Of a DNA stretch of 64,000 nucleotides, positions 28,710-37,504 are shown one piece after another; the stretch's first letter is position 1; every line of letters begins with the position of its first letter. The stretch comes from Brachybacterium timonense (GTDB lineage: Bacteria; Actinomycetota; Actinomycetes; Actinomycetales; Dermabacteraceae). The notes beneath the pieces are model-generated. The model made no database searches and had not been told where the DNA came from. It saw nothing but the letters and a program-made list of their open reading frames with translations. The position numbers were made by a program, and so were the translations under genes. The DNA lies in contig NZ_LT984895.1 in assembly GCF_900258505.1 (NCBI RefSeq), forward strand, positions 158,654 to 222,653, given 5' to 3'.

Positions 28710-29619
28710 GCGCGACGACTCCGGATCAACCGACTCCTACGCCGACACCCCGCTCATGCGAGAGCTGACCCGGGATCATGCCCGTCGGCGGAAGCTCGAG
28801 GGGCTCACCTTCGAGGCACCTGAGCAGACCCGCATCATCACGGTCGCGAACCAGAAGGGCGGCGTTGGGAAGACCTCCACCACCGTCAACCTGGGTGCCG
28901 CGCTCGCCATGGGCGGGCTGCGTGTTCTAGTGGTGGATGTGGATCCGCAGGGCAATGCCTCCACAGCGCTCGGCCTCGAGCATCATGCAGAGGTCCCCAG
29001 CATGTACGAGGTGCTGGTCGAATCCCAGCCTATGAGCGAGGTCATTCAGCCCGCCTCTGAGTTGGAGAACCTGCTGTGCGCCCCGGCCACAATCAATCTG
29101 TCGGGCGCAGAGATTGAACTGGTGTCGATGGTCGCGCGCGAAGGGCGCCTCCGTGGAGCGATCCGGGACCTGCTCACCGAACGTGACCAGAAGGGCTTGG
29201 AACGGCTGGACTACGTGCTGATCGACTGCCCGCCGTCGCTCGGCCTGCTCACCGTGAACGCCCTGGTGGCCGCCCGTGAAGTCCTCATTCCGATCCAGGC
29301 CGAGTACTACGCTCTCGAGGGCCTGACCCTGCTGCTGAACAACATCGATCTGATTCGCCAGCATCTGAACCCTGACCTGGTGGTCTCCTCGATTCTGCTG
29401 ACGATGTACGACGCCCGCACACGGCTCGCTGCCCAGGTAGCACAGGATGTGCGTGACCACTTCCCGCAGCAGACGCTGGACGTGACCATTCCCCGCTCGG
29501 TGCGGATCTCCGAAGCCCCCAGCTACGGCCAGACCGTGCTCACCTACGACCCCGGCTCCTCCGGTGCACTCGCATACCGGGCGGCCGCCCACGAACTGAC
29601 CGTCCGACAGGTTCCCTGA
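28699..29619 (+). CDS. parA: Chromosome partitioning ATPase ParA
   Basis: A deviant-Walker ATPase of 306 aa that binds DNA non-specifically and moves ParB-parS complexes. GTG at 28699 with AAGGGAGAG is preferred to the far-upstream ATG. The deviant Walker A is KGGVGKTSTT, Walker A' is VVDVDPQGNA and Walker B is DYVLIDCPPSLGLLT. About 45 N-terminal residues precede the fold. It is transcribed with parB, about 100 nt upstream of it. Confidence 0.97.
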   Translation: MAAERDDSGSTDSYADTPLMRELTRDHARRRKLEGLTFEAPEQTRIITVANQKGGVGKTSTTVNLGAALAMGGLRVLVVDVDPQGNASTALGLEHHAEVPSMYEVLVESQPMSEVIQPASELENLLCAPATINLSGAEIELVSMVAREGRLRGAIRDLLTERDQKGLERLDYVLIDCPPSLGLLTVNALVAAREVLIPIQAEYYALEGLTLLLNNIDLIRQHLNPDLVVSSILLTMYDARTRLAAQVAQDVRDHFPQQTLDVTIPRSVRISEAPSYGQTVLTYDPGSSGALAYRAAAHELTVRQVP

Positions 29620-29718
29620 CCGGACGGATGACCACCGAAACGGTGCGTGCGCCGTCGCCCGCACCGACCCTCTCTCGCCTACGGGCGTGCACGACCGTTC
29701 TTCGGAAGGATGCTGGAG

Positions 29719-31413
29719 ATGACGCAGAAGCGCGGACTCGGACGCGGCCTGGGGGCCCTCATTCCCGGCGCGGGCGCCCCCGCGGGAAGCGAGCAGGAGC
29801 TGCGCACCCGCACCCATCCGCGCACTGAGCCGGAACCGGGTGAGAAGGGATCCAGCGCCCGGCCGGTGGATATGTTCTTCTCGGGCGATCCGGTGGAGCA
29901 CGACGAATCGGACGCCAGTGGCCGGCAGCGCCGATCGCGCCCGGATCTGGCCGGTGACATGGCCCGCGCCGCGGCAGCCCGGCGTGGCCGGGGGCGAGCC
30001 AGCACCTCCACTGCGTCGTCGTCGGCGACCAGCGACGACGCGAAGGCCAGCGCTGACGCAGAACCGTCCACGCCCACGAAGGCGTCATCGACAGCGTCAT
30101 CGGCGAAGAAGTCCTCGTCCACGAGCTCCACCGCCTCGAAGCGCTCCTCCTCGAAGGGAACACGTTCGTCGAAGGACGCGTCCGCTTCCACCCGCGCGAC
30201 GTCGACGAAGCGAGCCTCATCCAAGGCTACGGAGCCGAAGGAAACCACCTCGTCGAAGGACACGTCCGCTTCCCGGAGGTCGTCATCGTCGAAGCGGGGA
30301 TCGTCTCAGGGTGCTTCCGCGTCGCGCGGGACCTCGGCATCGTCGGGCGCCGCGTCGCCGAGAGACTCATCTGCGTCGGCATCGTCGGAGGCAACCCCGA
30401 CGGATTCACCGGTGGTGGATGTGGAACGTGTGGAGCCGACGCCCGTCACTGCCTCGAGGACGCCCGCGGTCGCGGAAGAATCAGCCGCGGCACGCGAGGA
30501 CGTCTCGACCTTGGACGCCCCGACAGATGACGCCTCGCAGCTGCACGAGCAGGAGAGCAGTGGTCTCGTGCAGGTGCCGGGGGCGGAGTTCGCGGAGATC
30601 CCGATCCAGGAGATTCGAGAGAACCCGCGCAACCCCCGCACCATGTTCGATGATGACGAACTCGATGAGCTCGCCTTCTCCCTGCGGGAAGTCGGTGTGC
30701 TCCAGCCCGTGGTGGTTCGACCGATCACCGCGACCGCCAACGGGGAATCTTTCGAACTCGTCATGGGTGAGCGTCGCTGGCGAGCAGCGCAGCGTGCTGG
30801 TCTGCGCAGCATTCCGGCGATCATTCGTGAAACCAGCGACGATGACCTTCTCCGTGATGCCCTCCTGGAGAACCTGCACCGTTCGCAGCTGAACCCCCTT
30901 GAAGAAGCCGCCGCCTACCAGCAGCTGCTGGATGACTTCGGGTGCACGCAGGATGAGCTGGCCGACAGGATCGGCCGCTCACGGCCGCAGATCACCAACA
31001 CCCTGCGTCTGATGCGCTTGCCCGCGCTCGTACAGAGGCGCCTGGCCAGCGGCGCGTTGACGGCTGGTCACGCACGTGCGCTCCTTGCGCTCGACGACGT
31101 GACGCTTATGGAGGAGCTCGCCCAGCGCATTGTGGCGGAAGGGCTTTCTGTTCGGGCGGTGGAGCGACTCGTCTCCCGCGGCACCCAGCCCGCGACATCC
31201 CGTACACCGCGGCGAAGCACCTATGACCCGCACGTCGTTGACATCACGAGCCGACTATCCAAGAGCCTCGAGGCTCCGGTCCGCATCGATGTGGGCAAGC
31301 GCAAGGGACGCATCACGCTCGAATTCACGTCGATTGAGGACCTGGAGCGTTTGGTCGAGCGCATCGGTCTAGATCTGGATGACCTGACCGGCGTGTCCGA
31401 CCCAGCGGACTGA
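29719..31413 (+). CDS. parB: Chromosome partitioning protein ParB with a long low-complexity linker
   Basis: A 564-aa CTPase/centromere-binding protein. The ATG at 29719 gives the conserved ParA-stimulating N-terminus MTQKRGLGRGLGALIPGAG; GGAAGG lies 9 nt upstream. After PVDMFFSG (50-56), about residues 65-280 are Ser/Ala/Lys/Thr/Arg-rich low complexity. The ParB/Srx-like CTP domain starts near 285 (IPIQEIRENPRNPR) and includes GERRWRAAQ at 350-358. Then come the HTH (FGCTQDELADRIGRSRPQIT) and the C-terminal dimerisation domain. The linker makes it about 200 residues longer than typical ParB. An array of parS-like sites follows directly. Confidence 0.95.
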   Translation: MTQKRGLGRGLGALIPGAGAPAGSEQELRTRTHPRTEPEPGEKGSSARPVDMFFSGDPVEHDESDASGRQRRSRPDLAGDMARAAAARRGRGRASTSTASSSATSDDAKASADAEPSTPTKASSTASSAKKSSSTSSTASKRSSSKGTRSSKDASASTRATSTKRASSKATEPKETTSSKDTSASRRSSSSKRGSSQGASASRGTSASSGAASPRDSSASASSEATPTDSPVVDVERVEPTPVTASRTPAVAEESAAAREDVSTLDAPTDDASQLHEQESSGLVQVPGAEFAEIPIQEIRENPRNPRTMFDDDELDELAFSLREVGVLQPVVVRPITATANGESFELVMGERRWRAAQRAGLRSIPAIIRETSDDDLLRDALLENLHRSQLNPLEEAAAYQQLLDDFGCTQDELADRIGRSRPQITNTLRLMRLPALVQRRLASGALTAGHARALLALDDVTLMEELAQRIVAEGLSVRAVERLVSRGTQPATSRTPRRSTYDPHVVDITSRLSKSLEAPVRIDVGKRKGRITLEFTSIEDLERLVERIGLDLDDLTGVSDPAD

Positions 31414-32226
31414 CGAGGGCCGACGGGACGGATGCCAGTTGAGCACGGACATGAGGGCCCGTGATCCACGCTGGCGTGGACCATTAACGCTGACAGAGCC
31501 ACTGAGCGATGGCTGTCCTCCTGTTCGACCTTCTCCCGGTCAATGGCCATCTGATGAACGCTGATGCGGGCCACCGAGCGACGGCTGGCTTCTGGCGACA
31601 CCGTTGCCACAGTGGATTTGACTGCGATCGCCGCGGTCGAGTGTGTGGCAAGCGCAGTGGACCGAATCGACCTTCCCCGGTGCTGACGCCGGGCCCGGAC
31701 GTGTCCCGATGCATGCCATCGTCGGGGTGCTCTCCGTGGTGGTTGTCGACCTCGGCCGGCTTCCTCTCCGTCCGCAGACCCGATGTCGCGATCATGGCAA
31801 TCGTGTGCGCTACCGGCTTGTCGCCTGCACGTGTCGCGATGGATAGGGAGCAGCGGTATGGACGTCCCGGGTACCTAGATCGACGGTCCGAGAACCCCGG
31901 CGCGAACGACGGTGATGTCTCGGGCGCTTCCGCTGGGCATAAACGTGGGCGTGGTTCCGCGCCATCCTCACTGAGACCACATACTAGACAATAGGCTAGA
32001 AAAAGTGACGGATAGCACCACTTTGCGAGATGGGGAGTTCCCGGTGAGGAGCTCAACGTGGGCCAGTCGGTAGTGCGGCGCTGACCAGTACCGCAGTGCC
32101 ACGAGGATGCGACGGCCTGGCCGGAGACGTGCCCCGATATCTGAGAGCCGGCGTTGACACCATTATGAGCAGCACCATCGCGGGCTGAGATGGGCATAAA
32201 GCGAGTTGTCGTGCCGTGGTGTTCCT

Positions 32227-34521
32227 GTTACACGTGAAACATCCGTGCGCTACCGCTACGCACGGTTAGAGCCATCCGCGACAACGCCCGCGCGATCGGC
32301 AGCCCGCGTCACGCACTCGCACGACGTTTCACATGAAACACGGGGAACGCCGCCCCGACACGTTCGATTCTTCCAGTCTGAATCATCGCGGTGCTCGGCC
32401 CTCGTCTCTCCGTGGCGGCTTATGTCGAGACGGGTTGCACGTGAAACGCGGGTTCAGGATGGGCGGGGAGGAGCTCCTACCGGGGTGAGATCGGGTATAT
32501 CCCCGTACCCCGCCAACCGGTTGGCTGGATGTGTGCAGAGAGGTGTCGGCACAGGCCGGGATTTCTACCGTGCTGTTGCCTCGGTCAAAAAGTGAGTATG
32601 TGCGTGCGTCATGGAAACCCAGTCCCCTCAATCGGAGCCAGGTGTTGCACCCGGAGACGCCAGCGGGATCAGCTGAAGGGGACGGCATGCCGCACAGCTA
32701 CCTTGCCCTAACGCTACTGTGATGGCCCGATTGCGGGTCAGGCTGCGCCTACACGCTTTCGATCGAGTGATGTTGCGAATCACGGCTTCGGTCGTTTCAC
32801 GTGGAACGGCTTGGCGATAAGGGGAGGGCTCAGGCTGTGGTCACGCCCGGAAGCTTTGCGCTTGTTCTCGATCCGAGTAACGGATACGGAGACTCCGAGC
32901 CCCACAGGTAGACGCTCGCTCGCGGACAGCATACCCGCGAGGGCACTGCCATCGGCGGATGATAGCGAAGCGACGTGCGGCAGGCCTTATCACGCGGGTC
33001 GGTACTCGAGTAGTACGACGACGTGGCGAGAAGGTGAGTGAGTATGAACCTCCCACATTGCTCGGCTGCGGTGTTTCACGTGCAACGCGGGGTGCGTGGT
33101 CGCGCTGCGCTGGGCAGGATCGAAAAGGACTGAATGCGTACACGAAGCAGCGTCGCTGTGCGATCCAAGGACATCGACGTACTCATCTCCCCAAGCAATC
33201 AGCCCAATAGCTACGAACCCCCGGCGGTGAGCTTGCGGTCAGTGCGTATGAAACAAGCATCCGACCCGAGGTACGCGCACCTCCCGGGATGTGGTTGTAT
33301 AGCGGACGCGTTGCACGTGAAACCTTGAGCCCGTTCGTCACGACCATCGCGTCCTATGCACACGCGGCGAAGGCAGCGGAGGCTCACGGTGGTGGGAAGC
33401 CATAGCGCAGTGCACACGACACATTCCCGCTCCAAGGACACGGCGTCGCTTTTCGCCAGAGTGGGGAGAGTGGTACTCGCTCTCCCGGGCGTATATGCCA
33501 TGTGCCAGTCGTACCCAACGCTGCGTCACCACGGAGCGCCGCCTCGCGTGTCACATGAGGTTTCCCGTGAAACAGAGAAGCAGAAGCACAGGCCCCCGAC
33601 CCCGGGTACTGACGTGGTCCCGGGGCTCTGTCGCTCCCTGTGCAGTAAAGGGTGCGGCGACACCATCGTGGTGCATGGTAACGACGTACATCCTCCCCTT
33701 GTCTGATTGGTCCGGCTCGCCGGATCCTCGATGCCGGCTGTACAGCAGCAAAGAATCGTCGACGGCAGTTTCGTCGATGAGCGCCCAAGGCGGCAGGTGA
33801 GTTCTGCCCCTCGTTACACGTGCAACACCTACGGCAGTTGTTCGCTATTGGGCGGGTACCTCAACGAAGACCCAGTGCGGGGGTAAGCTCTGCCCGCGTT
33901 ACACGTGAAACACCTACGGTTGTTGTCCGCTCTTTCTGCCGATGTCGACCTGCCTGCAGCGAAGGTGTTGCACGTGAAACCCCGCCGCACTCCTTTGGCA
34001 GAGTGGAGTCGTCAGGTGTTGTGGGCGCCTACTCGGAATCGACCGGAGAATCGTCGGCAGTTGCCGCTCCTGCCATGCCCGCTAGACACCGGGAGCGACA
34101 GGGATTCAGTAGAGGCCGGGGCATGAATGTGGGGTGAACAGAGGCTTGCGATCGTGGACATCGTGACGGCGAAGGTCTGATCGCGGACCAGTTGTTCCGG
34201 TGCATCAGGCTGAGCTCTCCCATCCCGGCGGCCTGGGAGGTGACCGTCATGATCGGCATACCCAGTCGAGGAGACGGAGCACAGTCCCCCAGTGGAGCTC
34301 GTACCAGCTAGCGAATTCGCCAGGGACTTCGTCCGTGTTCTCTGCGAAGAGGAGCGAGACGCACAGGCAATCACGTACCGCATGGGTCATGATTCACGGG
34401 AAACGTCGAACGCCGGATCGGGTACACGTGACCGATGGGAAGAATCTGATGTGAGTCCGGGGGTGCGTGATCGTCGGCAGCACGTGCGGGTAGACCGTCG
34501 GCATCAGGGTTCACGGGAAAC
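32227..34521. other. Array of twelve parS-like centromere sites
   Basis: Fourteen-bp matches to the parS core GTTTCACGTGAAAC start at 32227, 32326, 32434, 32794, 33073, 33310, 33560, 33813, 33898, 33967, 34391 and 34508. Nine have one mismatch and three (33813, 34391, 34508) have two; none is perfect. Most changes fall at position 4 or its partner (for example GTTGCACGTGAAAC, GTTACACGTGAAAC), and the last two carry CACGGG instead of CACGTG. The sites lie immediately downstream of parB, in non-coding DNA, and are probable ParB nucleation sites. Confidence 0.85.
33796..33931. repeat. Direct duplication of a parS-containing segment
   Basis: About 50 bp at 33796-33846 (GGTGAGTTCTGCCCC, the parS-like site, then ACACCTACGGCAGTTG) recurs with a few changes at 33882-33931, with a period of about 85 bp. 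It suggests the array grew partly by local duplication. Confidence 0.75.
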
Positions 34522-34542
34522 GTGCTCCAGTGGAGTGCACAG

Positions 34543-34786
34543 TGTGGGTAAGTCTGTGGACACGTGCAACCGTGAGGTTGCCTGACTGCAGGGAACGTGG
34601 GGATTGTCGCTCTGGGAACCATGGGTGCGGTACTGACCGCGTGACCAGCAGATATGACTATCGCTGCAGGTCAGAGCCATTTGTACGATGCGCGTGGCGC
34701 CATGTAGCTTGCGCGCCCTGTCCACAGTCGATTGTGGATAACGTTGTGGATGGAGTGCGCTTTATGCGTGCACAACATTGTGGATA
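34543..34786. other. Cluster of DnaA-box-like sites
   Basis: TTGTGGATAA (34732-34741, perfect complement of TTATCCACAA), TTGTGGATG (34744-34752) and TTGTGGATA (34778-34786) share orientation. Weaker matches TGTGGGTAA (about 34544-34552) and TGTCCACAG (34719-34727) are nearby. This is a denser group than in the dnaA-dnaN gap; it may be part of a bipartite origin or a DnaA-titration site. Confidence 0.55.
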
Positions 34787-34828
34787 CACGGTGCACAGTT
34801 TCATGTTCGCACGTCACTGCGGAGCGTC

Positions 34829-35464
34829 TCACCGATTTGACACAGTGGATGCCTCGCCGGGATCGAGGTGAGGCTGCCAGAGATCATGTTCGAGCTCGTA
34901 CTTCGGCCGCGCCCCCACCCGTCGGTCTGTGATGGTCCATTCCAAGCTTGCTGGAAGTTCACCACAGATGCCGCGCAGCACCTCGGCTGCATGATGAAAC
35001 GTGGGAGTCGTAGGCGTCGTGGTGGCATCCCCATGGGCACCCGCATGCGGGGACTCATCGCCAGTTGAGGTCACAGCGCCTGCCCTCCCCGCATACGTGA
35101 CTGCCTTGACGACGAGCCATGTCGGTACCTCGGTCACGCCAAGAGCAGCGAGAGCATCCGCGCCGAGGTCGTCGAGAAGCGCGCTACGGACCAACGGCGC
35201 ATCGGCACTGTGCCGGCGCTGCAGTTCGGCGAGCACCGTACGAGATGGCCGCGCCGGGGCGCTCCACGGCGGTGCCGCGAGTAGTAGCCACACAGGAGCA
35301 GAGCCAGAGCCGTCGGCGTGAAACTCTGACGGGTTGTGGGAGGGGCCAACCGGTGTGGGTGACTGCCCGGCGAGGGCCGATGATTCGTCCGCAACCGGAG
35401 CCGGAGTTCCAGGCGCAGTCTCAACCGGGTGATCCGAGGGAACACCCCGCTGGTCAGGCGACAC
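34829..35464 (-). CDS. Thioredoxin-fold protein lacking the active-site cysteines
   Basis: A 211-aa protein in the trxA position beside trxB. A disordered about 50-residue N-terminus leads to a thioredoxin-like core: WLLLAAPPWSAPARPSRTVLAEL aligns with the usual W-A-P-W-C-G-P-C-R segment, and ALAALGVTEVPTWLVV with the cis-Pro segment. Both catalytic Cys are replaced (Ser and Arg in WSAPAR), so it cannot be a redox thioredoxin. It may be a structural or binding paralogue. The only Cys is in the C-terminal ICGELPASLEW region. Confidence 0.65.
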   Translation of the reverse strand: MSPDQRGVPSDHPVETAPGTPAPVADESSALAGQSPTPVGPSHNPSEFHADGSGSAPVWLLLAAPPWSAPARPSRTVLAELQRRHSADAPLVRSALLDDLGADALAALGVTEVPTWLVVKAVTYAGRAGAVTSTGDESPHAGAHGDATTTPTTPTFHHAAEVLRGICGELPASLEWTITDRRVGARPKYELEHDLWQPHLDPGEASTVSNR

Positions 35465-35562
35465 GACAAATCTCGCTCATGGTGCTGTGCTGCCGCGATG
35501 CCGTCGGGCTCTGCCGTGTGGCGGGGCCGATCAGCGTTTCGGGCTGCCGGGGACCCACCACC

Positions 35563-36654
35563 TCATGCACGGTCCGCAGCACTGGCATCGGCGTCGGACG
35601 CTGCATCCTGGGCCGATTCTTCGGTGGTGATACCCGCGCGCTGATCCGCGAGCCAGCGTTCCGCATCGAGCGCCGCCTGGCACCCGCTCCCGGCAGCAGT
35701 GATGGCCTGACGGTACGTGTGGTCCACCACGTCACCGGCGGCGAAGATGCCAGGCACAGATGTGTACGTGGAGCGCCCCCGCGTCAGGATGTAGCCCTGA
35801 TCATCACAATCGAGAGCTCCGCGGAAAAGCTCGGAACGCGGCACATGCCCGATCGCCTCGAACACGGCGGACGTCGGCAACTCTCGCTGTTCGCCCGTGA
35901 CCGTGTCGCGCAGCGTCACGGACTCCACCTTCTCCTCGCCGTTGATGCTCACGACCTCGGCGTTCCACGCGAAGTCGAGCTTCGGATCCGCTTCTGCCCG
36001 TCGGGCCATGATCCTCGAGGCTCGCAGCTGGTCGCGGCGATGCACCAGGGTCACGCCGGTGGCGTAACGCGTCAGGAAGGTGGCTTCCTCCACGGCGGAA
36101 TCCCCGCCGCCCACCACCACGATCGGCTCATCCTTGAAGAAGAACCCGTCGCAGGTAGCGCACCAGGACACGCCCTTGCCGGACAGACGCTCCTCTCCCT
36201 CCACGCCGAGCTTCCGATACGCCGAGCCGGTGGCGATGATGAGCGCTCGCGCCCGATGCACAGTGCCGTCCTCAAGCGTGACAGTCTTCAGCTCGCCCTC
36301 GAGGTCCACTGTCACGGCGTCCTCAAACAGCACCTCGGCGCCGAAACGTTCTGCCTGCTCCTGCATGGTGGTCATCAGGTCAGGGCCCTGGATCCCGGCC
36401 GCGAATCCGGGGAAGTTCTCCACCTCGGTGGTGGTCATGAGAGCGCCGCCCGCATCCAGTGCACCAGCGATCACCAGTGGTGCCATCTCGGCGCGGGCCG
36501 CGTAGATCGCGGCGGTGTATCCGGCGGGGCCCGAACCAATGATCACGATGTCGTGGATCGGGGCGTCCACGGCGGACGCTGCTTCGGGTGCGGGCTGGTC
36601 AGCGGCCGACGGTGCTGAGCCGAGGATGTTCAGGGCCTGAATCGGCTGAGACAT
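35563..36654 (-). CDS. trxB: Thioredoxin-disulfide reductase
   Basis: A 363-aa FAD/NADPH enzyme that reduces thioredoxin. The ATG at 36654 ([12 protein letters not shown]) has GAAGGAA upstream; earlier in-frame codons are Pro/Ser-rich, low-complexity and excluded. FAD loop [16 protein letters not shown], redox centre [15 protein letters not shown] loop [16 protein letters not shown] and FAD motif [10 protein letters not shown] are intact. About 40 N-terminal and 25 C-terminal residues are extra to the family core. Its partner thioredoxin is not obvious here, since the adjacent gene lacks the active-site Cys. Confidence 0.96.
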   Translation of the reverse strand: MSQPIQALNILGSAPSAADQPAPEAASAVDAPIHDIVIIGSGPAGYTAAIYAARAEMAPLVIAGALDAGGALMTTTEVENFPGFAAGIQGPDLMTTMQEQAERFGAEVLFEDAVTVDLEGELKTVTLEDGTVHRARALIIATGSAYRKLGVEGEERLSGKGVSWCATCDGFFFKDEPIVVVGGGDSAVEEATFLTRYATGVTLVHRRDQLRASRIMARRAEADPKLDFAWNAEVVSINGEEKVESVTLRDTVTGEQRELPTSAVFEAIGHVPRSELFRGALDCDDQGYILTRGRSTYTSVPGIFAAGDVVDHTYRQAITAAGSGCQAALDAERWLADQRAGITTEESAQDAASDADASAADRA

Positions 36655-36894
36655 GGGATTCCTTCCATGAGGCGAAGCGGTGAGTGGGGTGGGGCAGAGA
36701 AGAGCTTGCGTGGAGCAAAGCTGAGGTTGGCTGAGGCAGCGACGAGGCAGCGTGGTGCAGAGCCGAGGTTGGGCGGGTCGGGAAGAGGTAGCGCGGCACT
36801 GGCCAGAGGGTGCACTGTCCAGACCAGCGCCCTGCCCGGTCGAGGGAACGGCAGCAGGAGAAGGCGCACGGGCCATGAGGCATGATCACACAGA
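36655..36894. repeat. Intergenic region with a degenerate direct repeat
   Basis: 240 bp upstream of trxB. A 23-bp unit beginning GCGTGGAGCAAAGCTGAGG at 36708 recurs at 36750 with three changes. No gene is supported. Confidence 0.5.
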
Positions 36895-37497
36895 TCACAC
36901 GCCGCCGATCATCACCGATCCGGACCACAGGCGTGTCCGCGCGGCGGGCGCGGCGCCGTCGGCGCCGCACTGGTCCGTCACCACTGTGGCGGACACTGCA
37001 CCCCCGGAGGCACGCAGGTTCTCGCGGCTGATCGGCCCGTGTACGAGCAGCCAGCCCGGCGTCTGGTCGGGACCCCACGCCACCTCCTCCATGATGAGCA
37101 CCGGATCTGTGATGCCCTGCTCGTCCACGCAGGTCACCGCGTTGAAGTTGGCCATCGGCGCCACAGCTCCACTGTCCACGAGCCGCTGCACTTCAGGTCC
37201 AAGCGTTGTCTCCGTGACAACAGATTGACCCGAGGAGTTCTTCCCGATGCTCGCGCCGTCGCCAATAGTGGTGGATCTGAGATTCTGTCGTGTCTGCGTA
37301 GAGGCTTGCAAAGAGTAGGACAGAAGAATGCCCAGCAGAACTGCCATGAGCACGGCAAGCCCCGCGACCGGCCATGGAACGCCCACGAGGTCGGCAGCGC
37401 GGGAAAGGCGCGGCACACGATGCCACCAGGCAGCCGTTTCCTGGGCTCCTGATCGCTGTGAACCTGACCGTTCCACGGAGCGGCGCTCTGCTCTCAC
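36895..37497 (-). CDS. Single-pass membrane protein, unknown function
   Basis: A 200-aa protein with a basic cytoplasmic N-terminus (about 40 residues), one membrane helix (VAGLAVLMAVLLGILLSYSL) and an extracytoplasmic domain. That domain holds two cysteines (NAVTCVDEQG and VVTDQCGADG) that could form a disulfide. I do not recognise the domain. It follows the pseudokinase gene by 7 nt on the same strand, so it probably belongs to the DUF6049-murJ-pseudokinase transcript and may have an envelope role. Confidence 0.7.
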   Translation of the reverse strand: MRAERRSVERSGSQRSGAQETAAWWHRVPRLSRAADLVGVPWPVAGLAVLMAVLLGILLSYSLQASTQTRQNLRSTTIGDGASIGKNSSGQSVVTETTLGPEVQRLVDSGAVAPMANFNAVTCVDEQGITDPVLIMEEVAWGPDQTPGWLLVHGPISRENLRASGGAVSATVVTDQCGADGAAPAARTRLWSGSVMIGGV

Positions 37498-37504
37498 GCG
37501 GTGC

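Larger units (their letters stand above)
31414..34828. other. Large gene-free region containing parS-like and DnaA-box-like sites
   Basis: 3.4 kb with no frame I can support as a gene. The longest frames lack recognisable domains, ribosome-binding sites and third-position GC bias. It contains twelve parS-like sites (32227-34521) and a DnaA-box-like cluster (34543-34786). Its first 0.8 kb (31414-32226) shows nothing I recognise. Confidence 0.7.

Noticed and set aside
31484-32197. 237-aa minus-strand frame after parB
   Set aside because: Composition is random-like, there is no ribosome-binding site, no domain, and no third-position GC bias; I treat the area as non-coding.
32200-34830. Several 60-130-aa frames in the parS region
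   Set aside because: They overlap one another on both strands and the parS-like sites cut across them; none has a convincing start or motif.
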